Assembly: GCA_016207475.1 (NCBI GenBank)
Contig: JACQPM010000146.1
Coordinates: 1 to 7,406, forward strand
Length of the DNA: 7,406 nucleotides
DNA from: Methanobacteriota archaeon
GTDB lineage: Archaea; Hydrothermarchaeota; Hydrothermarchaeia; Hydrothermarchaeales; JACQPM01
Direction of reading: 5' to 3'
The stretch's first letter is position 1. Each line of letters starts with the position of its first letter. The notes beneath the pieces are model-generated. The model was not told the DNA's origin. It did not search any database and was given only the letters and a program-made list of their open reading frames with translations. The position numbers and the translations under genes were made by a program. This document shows, piece by piece, positions 1 through 5,389 of the stretch.

Positions 1-58
1 CCCTCCTCCTCAAGGCCTCCAGCCTGTCCATTATATCTTCGGCACCTTTCTCCACCAT
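1..58 (-). CDS. 5' end of an unidentified gene (partial)
   Basis: A leftward reading frame starts with ATG at 58-56 and stays open to the window edge, giving 19 codons: MVEKGAEDIMDRLEALRRR. The peptide is highly charged and looks helical. It is too short to assign to a family. Support for the start is a GAGGGG Shine-Dalgarno-like stretch five bases upstream and a set of TATA-like boxes further upstream, in a typical archaeal layout. The gene lies downstream of minD in the same direction, but the 112-bp gap with its own promoter-like boxes suggests separate transcription. A different start, or no gene at all, cannot be excluded. Confidence 0.5.
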   Translation of the reverse strand, partial: MVEKGAEDIMDRLEALRRR

Positions 59-63
59 GCGGA

Positions 64-69
64 CCCCTC
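64..69 (-). promoter_or_regulatory. Shine-Dalgarno-like site of the partial gene
   Basis: On the minus strand GAGGGG ends five bases (TCCGC) before the ATG at 58. It can pair with the CCUCC end of 16S rRNA through one G-U wobble. It supports the chosen start of the partial gene. Confidence 0.4.
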
Positions 70-77
70 AGGTGAGG

Positions 78-116
78 TTAATATAAAGCCGAGTGATATA
101 TATACCTTTTTATATT
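78..116 (-). promoter_or_regulatory. cluster of TATA-box-like elements upstream of the partial gene
   Basis: Read on the minus strand, this AT-rich stretch holds three TATA-like elements: AATATAAAAAGG (116-105), TATATATATC (104-95) and TTTATATTAA (87-78). In archaea the box usually sits about 26 bases before the transcription start. The middle box would place the start near 74, leaving a leader of about 16 bases that includes the GAGGGG site. The box at 87-78 would give a nearly leaderless transcript. Which one is used cannot be told from sequence. No gene is seen in 59-170. Confidence 0.45.
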
Positions 117-170
117 CCCAAATTCAATAAACCCGTGGTATTCGGCCTGTTTTCCCGGAAATCCGGCCTT

Positions 171-917
171 TTACTTGAAGACCCCCGCGAGCCTTGAGAG
201 CAATGACTCAGGGGCGTAGTCCACACCTACGAGGCCCGAGGCTACCCTGAAGACCTCCCTGGATGGCTTGGACCTGGGATACCTGAGGACGAAGGGGACC
301 TCATAGGCCAGGGCCTCCTTCACCTTCCCGTCTTCCGGGATGATGGCTATGAGGGGCGTGTCCAGGGTCGTCTCCACCTCCTTCCGGTTCAGCTCCCTCC
401 TCTTCCCCTCTACCCTGTTCAGGATGGTCCCCAGGACCTTGGCCCCCATCTTCTCGGCCAGTATCTTCATCTTGAGACAGTCCGATACCGACGAGACATC
501 AGGGGTGGTCACCAGGATCACCTCTTGCCCCTCGTCCATGACCATGGCCGCGTCCCTCCCGGCGGGGGCATCGATGACCGTCAGCTCGATGGACCGGGGG
601 ATCCCCTTCATGGCGATCTTGAGCATCCCCATATTCTTCTCATTGAAGCCGTCCAGGGTTATCCCGGCAGGTATTATCTTGACCCCCGCAGGCCCCTCGT
701 ATATGATGTCCTCTATCTTCAGCTTCCCCTGGAGGACATCTATGAGGGCCACTGGCGGGTTCTTGAGGCCCATTATTATCTCCAGGTTGGCCATGACGAT
801 ATCGGCGTCCAGGACCGCTACCCTCCTGCCCAGCCTCGCCAGGGCGACGGCCAAGTTGGCGGCCAGGGTCGTCTTGCCCACCCCTCCTTTCCCCGAGGCG
901 ATTACTACGACCCTCAT
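171..917 (-). CDS. minD: MinD-family (deviant Walker A) membrane-associated ATPase
   Basis: The 248-residue protein belongs to the SIMIBI class MinD/ParA P-loop ATPases. The deviant Walker A GKGGVGKT is at residues 9-16, with signature lysine K10 and catalytic K15. The switch I-like DADI is at 37-40 and the Walker B/switch II VIDAPAG at 114-120. Family members dimerise on ATP, bind membranes and position other machines. The last residues (ESLLSRLAGVFK) can form an amphipathic helix with Leu, Val and Phe on one face, resembling a MinD membrane-targeting tail; this is inference. There is no N-terminal receiver-like domain as in CpaE/TadZ. The ATG overlaps the pgk stop as ATGA, implying translational coupling; an AGGAG at 933-929 lies 11 bases upstream. 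Archaea usually have several MinD paralogues and many lack MinC/MinE, so a division role should not be assumed. The ATPase family is secure; the exact subfamily is not. Confidence 0.9.
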   Translation of the reverse strand: MRVVVIASGKGGVGKTTLAANLAVALARLGRRVAVLDADIVMANLEIIMGLKNPPVALIDVLQGKLKIEDIIYEGPAGVKIIPAGITLDGFNEKNMGMLKIAMKGIPRSIELTVIDAPAGRDAAMVMDEGQEVILVTTPDVSSVSDCLKMKILAEKMGAKVLGTILNRVEGKRRELNRKEVETTLDTPLIAIIPEDGKVKEALAYEVPFVLRYPRSKPSREVFRVASGLVGVDYAPESLLSRLAGVFK

Positions 918-2134
918 CTCCTCTGGCTCTCCTGGAGGGCCTCTATCCCTGGGAGCTTCTCCCCTGCCAGGAAGGAGAGGGTGGCCTTCCCCCCGGTGCT
1001 TATGTAAGAGACGCTCTTGGCAACCTTCAGGCTGCCGGCGATGGCCGAGAGGTGCCCGCCCCCGATGACCGAGAAGGCCTTGCTCTGGGCGATGGACCTG
1101 ACGAGCTCCTCGGTCCCCAGGGCGAAGGGGGCGGATTCGAAGACCCCGCAGGGACCGTTGGCCACCACCACCCTGGCCTCCCTTACGACCTTGGAGTACT
1201 GGGCTATGGTCTCTACACCTATATCCAGGGCCTTCCTGTTCGGTAGGTCTGCCAAGGGGGCCTCCTCCCGCCCCTCATCGCCCTGGAAGGCCAAGTCCAT
1301 GGGGAGGACGATCCGCTCCCCATGCTTCTCCAGGAGCTCCCTGGCCTTGGAGATCTGCCCGTCAAGCTTCTTCTTCGCCAGGGTCTCCATGTTCTCGGCC
1401 CCGATCTCCACCCCCCTGGCTGCCAGGAAGATGTTGGCCACCAGGCCGGAGGTGAGGACGGCGTCGGCTATCCCCCTATCCAGCAGACTCTTTATCACCG
1501 AGATGGAGTCTCCGGCCTTGGTACCGCCGAAGGAGAAGACCTTCGGCCTCTCGGTGCTCTCGATCACCCTGGAGAGATTCGCCACCTCCTTCTCCATCAA
1601 GAGCCCGGCACAGCTGGGGAGGACGGTCGGGAAGGCTACAACGGAGGGCTGAGACCGATGGGATACGGCGAAGGCATCGTTCACGAAGAACTCCACGTAG
1701 GAGGCGAGCTTCCGGACGAAGTTCGTCTTGGCCTGCTCCACGGGTGGCTTGGAGGTGACCTCATCGCTCACCTCCTCGGAGCAGAAGCGGACGTTCTCCA
1801 TGACCAATATCTCCCCATCCTTCAGTTTGGAGATCTCCTCCCTGGCGGCGGCGCCGAAGACGTCGTCCACATACTTCACCTTCCTCCCCGAGAGCTCCTC
1901 GATCCTCCTGGCGTGCTTCTCCAGGGTGGTGAAGTCCTCCAGGCCCGGCCTGGACTGGTGGGCCATGATGGCGACCTTGGATTTCTCCAGGGCCTGCAGG
2001 GTCGGGAGGTGCCCCCTGATCCTGAGGTCGTCCAGAATCTCCATGGACAGAGGGTCTATGGGCGAGTTGATATCAACCCTGAGGAGGATCCTCTTGCCCT
2101 CCAGGTTGTGGTCCCTAAGAGAAGGAAACTCCAA
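914..2134 (-). CDS. pgk: phosphoglycerate kinase (archaeal type)
   Basis: This 406-residue cytosolic enzyme interconverts 1,3-bisphosphoglycerate + ADP and 3-phosphoglycerate + ATP in glycolysis and gluconeogenesis. It has the usual full length. N-domain substrate-site motifs are RVDINSP (19-25), the archaeal-style AHQSRPG (58-64), ENVRF (113-117) and FVNDAFAVSHR (150-160). C-domain nucleotide-site motifs are GGTKAGD (203-209), NGPCGVFE (326-333), GGGH (358-361) and STGGKAT (379-385). The last of these has Lys383 where many PGKs have a third glycine. The C-terminus ends in the typical LPGIEAL followed by a short tail. The start is TTG: the frame is open back to a TAA at 2176-2174 with no ATG or GTG in between, and homology begins right at this point. 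A G-rich site lies seven bases upstream. minD follows with a 4-base overlap. Confidence 0.96.
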   Translation of the reverse strand: MEFPSLRDHNLEGKRILLRVDINSPIDPLSMEILDDLRIRGHLPTLQALEKSKVAIMAHQSRPGLEDFTTLEKHARRIEELSGRKVKYVDDVFGAAAREEISKLKDGEILVMENVRFCSEEVSDEVTSKPPVEQAKTNFVRKLASYVEFFVNDAFAVSHRSQPSVVAFPTVLPSCAGLLMEKEVANLSRVIESTERPKVFSFGGTKAGDSISVIKSLLDRGIADAVLTSGLVANIFLAARGVEIGAENMETLAKKKLDGQISKARELLEKHGERIVLPMDLAFQGDEGREEAPLADLPNRKALDIGVETIAQYSKVVREARVVVANGPCGVFESAPFALGTEELVRSIAQSKAFSVIGGGHLSAIAGSLKVAKSVSYISTGGKATLSFLAGEKLPGIEALQESQRR

Positions 2135-2141
2135 GCGTACG

Positions 2142-2146
2142 CCCCC
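2142..2146 (-). promoter_or_regulatory. Shine-Dalgarno-like GGGGG of pgk
   Basis: On the minus strand GGGGG sits seven bases before the TTG start of pgk, a normal spacing. It can pair with the CCUCC of 16S rRNA through one G-U wobble. It supports TTG as the start, since no other start codon exists between it and the upstream stop. Confidence 0.4.
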
Positions 2147-2163
2147 AGTAGGTTTATAGCATG

Positions 2164-2173
2164 CCCCTAGGGG
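2164..2173. promoter_or_regulatory. perfect 10-bp palindrome, candidate operator
   Basis: CCCCTAGGGG is a perfect palindrome in the divergent promoter region. It directly adjoins the pgk TATA-like box on its downstream side, between the box and the predicted transcription start, a place where archaeal repressors commonly block initiation. It lies about 40 bp upstream of the TATA-like box of the rightward operon. A chance 10-bp palindrome in 105 bp is not very rare, so the regulatory role is only a suggestion. Confidence 0.3.
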
Positions 2174-2185
2174 TTATATATTTTT
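2174..2185 (-). promoter_or_regulatory. TATA-like box of the pgk-minD transcript
   Basis: On the minus strand this reads AAAAATATATAA. With the usual spacing of about 26 bases, transcription would start near 2152. That leaves a leader of about 18 bases containing the GGGGG site. A second box, CTATAAAC, at 2159-2152 is closer and would put the start within or after the TTG, so it is less likely. On the plus strand the same AT tract could also serve the other direction. Confidence 0.5.
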
Positions 2186-2202
2186 CCCCGTGGGACTCTT
2201 AG

Positions 2203-2217
2203 TTAAAGATAAATATC
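2203..2217 (+). promoter_or_regulatory. TATA-like box of the secretion-motor operon
   Basis: TTAAAGATAAATATC is an AT-rich element whose centre (about 2213) is 26-27 bases before the ATG at 2240. This predicts a transcript starting at or next to the start codon, that is, a leaderless or nearly leaderless mRNA. If the mRNA has a longer leader instead, AGGAG at 2222-2226 could act as a weak ribosome site, although its 13-base spacing is long. Confidence 0.5.
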
Positions 2218-2239
2218 TGCCAGGAGAAGGATTGGGTGG

Positions 2240-5200
2240 ATGGCCTACGACTTCCTGAAGGATAGCGCAAAATCCAGGGAAAAACTCCTGAAGATCCTTG
2301 GTGAGGTGGCTGAGGACAAGGTCGTGGAGAAGCCTAAGGTAGTGCAATCCTACTCTGGAGAGGGCGAGGTCCTGGAGGAAGGACCTGGATACAGGATCGT
2401 GAAGAGGCGTGGAGAGAAGACCCCCCTCTACATAATGGACCTGCCGGAGATGACCGGGGAGGAGAGGGAGACGATCAAGACGATCACCAAGTCGGCCATC
2501 GGGGAGATACAGATAGACCAGGAGTCCCTCCTGATGGAGAAGAAGAAGGAGGCCTTCATCAAGGAGGTGAAGGCCCTAATGGCGAAGAGCTTCCCCCTGG
2601 TGGCCTTGGAGAAGAGGGACGAATTCGCGGAGTTCATCGTCCAGGACATGATAGGGTACAGCCGGCTGGATCCCCTCTTGGCCAACGATATGCTGGAGGA
2701 GGTGATGGTGGTCGGTACGCAGAAGGCCGTCTACGTGTATCACCGGAAGCTGGGCATGTGCAGGACCAACATCGCTTTCAGCACCGACGACGAGATCAAG
2801 AACGTCGTGGACAGGATTGCACGGACCATCGGACGGAGGGTCGATATAAGCTCCCCCCTCCTGGACGCCAGGCTCCCGGACGGGTCCAGGGTCAACGCAA
2901 CGATCAAGCCCGTCTCCCTCGACGGCCCGTCCCTCACCATAAGGAAGTTCAAGGCAGACCCCTTCACCGTCGTGGACATCATAAAGTTCGGCACCGTGAG
3001 CCCGGAACTGGCGGCCTTCCTCTGGCTCGCCGTGGAGGGCTTTTCCGTCAAGCCTGCGAACATCCTCGTCTCCGGAGGTACGGGCTCAGGGAAGACGACG
3101 ACCCTCAACTGCCTCGCCTCCTTCATACCATCCACCGACAGGGTGATCACCATAGAGGACACCGCAGAGCTCCAACTGCCCATAGATCACTGGATCCCCC
3201 TGGAGACGAGGCCCCCGAACATCGAGGGGAAGGGCGAGGTCTCCATGGACATGCTCCTGAAGAACACCTTGAGGATGAGACCCGACAGGATCATCGTGGG
3301 CGAGGTCAGGGGCGCTGAGGCCGGGACCCTGATGGCGGCCATGAATACGGGGCAGAACGGCTGCCTGGGTACCCTCCATGCCAACACGGCCAAGGAGACC
3401 ATAACGCGCCTCACCAACGCCCCCATGTCGGTGCCCATGGTGATGATCCCGTCCCTGAACCTCATCCTGATGCAGAACCGCTTCGCCTACGGCGGTAGGA
3501 CCGTGCGCAGGATCACAGAGATCGCCGAGGTGGGGGAGATGGAAGACGGCCAGATCCGGTTGAACACCCTCTATGCGTGGGACCCCAAGGACGACAAGAT
3601 AAAATCCACCGGCGCCCCCAGCATTATAAAGAGAGGGCTCATGGAGCTGAGGGGGGTTGGGGAGAAGGAGATGGAAGAGGAGCTGGCCAGGAGGGAAGAG
3701 GTCGTAAAATACATGATGGAGAAGGGGATCCGGGGGGTGAGGGAGGTGGGGAGGGTGGTCAACGCCTACTACATCTCCCCTGACAGGTATAGGGAAGCTA
3801 TCGAGGCCCTCTTCCAGGAGGCCGTTGGTAGGAGGACGATCCCCAAGGCCGACGACGAGGGCTATGGCTTCCTGGAGAGAGTCCTGTCGAAGCCCAAGGC
3901 CGCGAAGGCACCCGGACCCTCCCCCCGTGAGGTCATCGAGGAACTGGAGGGCCACCGGATCTTCAGAGTACCTGGGGAGAAGAACCCGTACTACATGGTC
4001 CCCCTCCTGGAGCTCTCGGAGAAGGAGAGGGCCCTCCTGGAGGACCTGGAGAGGGAGGCGATAGGTTCCATCGAAGTGGACCCGGCCTCCATGGAGAAGG
4101 AAGAGTGCGAGAGGTTCTTCAGAGAGGAGATCCTCAAGCTGATGGAGAAGAAACACCAGGGGCTGAAGGCGGATAGCAGGGAGCGATTGGCGGAGATCAT
4201 CCTCAAAGATATGATCGGGTACGGGGTCATGGAGTTCCTCCTCAGCGACGATGCCCTGGAGGAGATAATGGCCGTAGGGAATGGGAAGCCCATCTATGTG
4301 AACCACCGTAAATACGGCACCTGCAAGACCAACGTGAGGTTCAGGTCTGACGATGAGGCCCTTAGAGTCATCGGCAAGATAGCCTCCTCCGTGGGCAGGA
4401 GGGTCGACAGGTCCACCCCCCTCCTGGATGCCAGGCTCTTGGACGGCTCGAGGGCCAACGCCACCATCCCCCCCATCTCCCTCAAAGGTCCCACTCTGAC
4501 CATAAGGAAGTTCAAGAAGGATCCCTTGACGGTCGTGAATCTCATAAAACTCAGGACCTTGTCCGCGGAGTTGGCAGCTTATCTGTGGCTCGCAGTGGAG
4601 GGGCTGGGGATAAAGCCTGGCAACGTCCTCATAGCGGGGGGGGCAGGCTGCGGGAAGACTACCACCCTGAACTCCCTCTGCTCCTTCATCCCTACCACGG
4701 CCAGGGTGATAACGATCGAGGACACGGCAGAGCTACACCTCCCCATAGAGCACTGCATAAGGCTCGAGACCAGACCTCCCAATGTGGAAGGCGAAGGGGA
4801 GGTGTCCATGGAGGCCCTGGTGAAGAACACCCTGAGGATGAGGCCCGATCGCATCATAGTGGGTGAGGTCCGGGGGCCAGAGGCCAAGACCATGTTCACG
4901 GCCATGAACACCGGCCACGACGGGTGCATGGGGACCCTCCACTCCAACTCCGCCCGGGAGACCATCGTCAGGCTCACCAACCCCCCCATGTCTGTCCCTG
5001 AGATAATGCTCCCCGCCCTGGACCTCATCTTGATGCAGAATAAGATGTACCATGGGGGGGAGAACCTGAGGAGGATCACGGAGATCGCCGAGGTGGGAGG
5101 CCTCGATAAGGAGGGATTGGTCCTGAATGACATATATAGGTGGGACCCGAAGAAGGACGAGATAGCGCCCACCGGGAGCCCCAGCCTCCTCAAACGGAAG

Positions 5201-5389
5201 GTGGCAGCCCTGAAGGGCCTCGATGCCGAGGGGCTGGAGGCGGAGCTCAGGGACAGGGAGACGGTCTTCCGGTGGATGGTGAAGAGAGATATAAAGGGGA
5301 TAAAGGACGTGATAGTGGTCTTCGGAAGGTACTACACCGATAAGAAGGGTCTCATGGCCGAGGTGGAGAGGGGGCTGAAGGGTGCCTAA
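2240..5389 (+). CDS. tandem double secretion/filament motor ATPase (two FlaI/TadA/GspE-like halves in one chain)
   Basis: This cytosolic motor ATPase of the type II/IV secretion superfamily is predicted to power filament assembly or export through the T2SF proteins encoded next. The 1049-residue chain holds two complete enzymes. Half 1 has Walker A GGTGSGKTT (279-287, K285), the Asp box ITIEDTAEL (303-311), Walker B RIIVGEVRG (350-358, E355) and the His box GTLHANT (377-383, H380). Half 2 has GGAGCGKTT (800-808, K806), the same Asp box (824-832), Walker B with E876 and the His box GTLHSNS (898-904, H901). Each half also has an N-terminal domain. Every matching motif is exactly 521 residues apart. 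By hand count the halves are about 31% identical in the first 80 aligned residues, 61% in the next 140, 72% in the 160-residue catalytic core and 40% at the end. A linker covers about 524-563. Single archaeal FlaI/TadA-type ATPases are roughly half this length. There is no stop or plausible restart in the linker. The family is secure; the substrate is unknown. Confidence 0.95.
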   Translation: MAYDFLKDSAKSREKLLKILGEVAEDKVVEKPKVVQSYSGEGEVLEEGPGYRIVKRRGEKTPLYIMDLPEMTGEERETIKTITKSAIGEIQIDQESLLMEKKKEAFIKEVKALMAKSFPLVALEKRDEFAEFIVQDMIGYSRLDPLLANDMLEEVMVVGTQKAVYVYHRKLGMCRTNIAFSTDDEIKNVVDRIARTIGRRVDISSPLLDARLPDGSRVNATIKPVSLDGPSLTIRKFKADPFTVVDIIKFGTVSPELAAFLWLAVEGFSVKPANILVSGGTGSGKTTTLNCLASFIPSTDRVITIEDTAELQLPIDHWIPLETRPPNIEGKGEVSMDMLLKNTLRMRPDRIIVGEVRGAEAGTLMAAMNTGQNGCLGTLHANTAKETITRLTNAPMSVPMVMIPSLNLILMQNRFAYGGRTVRRITEIAEVGEMEDGQIRLNTLYAWDPKDDKIKSTGAPSIIKRGLMELRGVGEKEMEEELARREEVVKYMMEKGIRGVREVGRVVNAYYISPDRYREAIEALFQEAVGRRTIPKADDEGYGFLERVLSKPKAAKAPGPSPREVIEELEGHRIFRVPGEKNPYYMVPLLELSEKERALLEDLEREAIGSIEVDPASMEKEECERFFREEILKLMEKKHQGLKADSRERLAEIILKDMIGYGVMEFLLSDDALEEIMAVGNGKPIYVNHRKYGTCKTNVRFRSDDEALRVIGKIASSVGRRVDRSTPLLDARLLDGSRANATIPPISLKGPTLTIRKFKKDPLTVVNLIKLRTLSAELAAYLWLAVEGLGIKPGNVLIAGGAGCGKTTTLNSLCSFIPTTARVITIEDTAELHLPIEHCIRLETRPPNVEGEGEVSMEALVKNTLRMRPDRIIVGEVRGPEAKTMFTAMNTGHDGCMGTLHSNSARETIVRLTNPPMSVPEIMLPALDLILMQNKMYHGGENLRRITEIAEVGGLDKEGLVLNDIYRWDPKKDEIAPTGSPSLLKRKVAALKGLDAEGLEAELRDRETVFRWMVKRDIKGIKDVIVVFGRYYTDKKGLMAEVERGLKGA
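2366..3772 (+). repeat. ATPase repeat unit 1 (coding, ancient tandem duplication)
   Basis: Residues 43-511 of the double ATPase. They align without any insertion or deletion with residues 564-1032, a constant shift of 521 codons (1563 bp). Many synonymous positions differ: for example, the codons for the shared RVITIEDTAE segment differ at four third positions out of ten. The duplication is therefore old and was kept by selection on the protein. Confidence 0.93.
3929..5335 (+). repeat. ATPase repeat unit 2 (coding, ancient tandem duplication)
   Basis: Residues 564-1032, matching unit 1 at a fixed offset. Compared with unit 1, the Walker A loop changes T to A and S to C (GGAGCGKTT), and the His box changes from LHANT to LHSNS. 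The catalytic Lys, Asp-box acids, Walker B Glu and His remain. The last 17 residues of the protein (1033-1049) correspond only loosely to the end of unit 1. Confidence 0.93.
5368..5374 (+). promoter_or_regulatory. ribosome-binding site for the GTG start of the first T2SF gene
   Basis: GAGGGGG lies seven bases before the GTG at 5382, inside the end of the ATPase gene. A better match to the 16S complement, GAGGTG at 5360-5365, is 16 bases away. Together with the 8-base gene overlap this suggests coupled translation and supports the GTG start. The next in-frame methionine is residue 130, far too late. Confidence 0.45.

Noticed and set aside
155..166. Inverted repeat CCGGA-AA-TCCGG as an intrinsic terminator of pgk-minD
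   Set aside because: The stem is only 4-5 bp with a very short loop and there is no adjacent U-rich run on the minus strand, so it was not annotated as a terminator.
171..917. TadZ/CpaE, nitrogenase iron protein or plasmid ParA as identity of the leftward P-loop ATPase
   Set aside because: There is no N-terminal receiver-like domain, no iron-sulphur cysteine pattern and no ParB-like neighbour. The protein fits chromosomal MinD with a membrane tail better.
3809..3928. Possibility that the long ATPase is two genes joined by a missed stop or sequencing error
   Set aside because: The frame is continuous with no stop, no Shine-Dalgarno plus start codon in the linker, and the linker has normal codon use. 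The two halves also differ throughout, so a misassembled repeat is unlikely.
3086..4306. Long open frame antisense to the double ATPase, and similar long antisense frames at 340-1068, 1322-2170 and 5838-6716
   Set aside because: They run opposite to confidently identified genes and show low-complexity composition (His, Gly, Pro and Leu rich, or Ser and Arg rich) typical of shadow frames in GC-rich DNA. They have no recognisable domains.
2240..5389. Intein or inserted domain inside one ATPase
   Set aside because: Neither half is interrupted. Each has its own complete motif set in order, and no intein-type splice motifs are seen.
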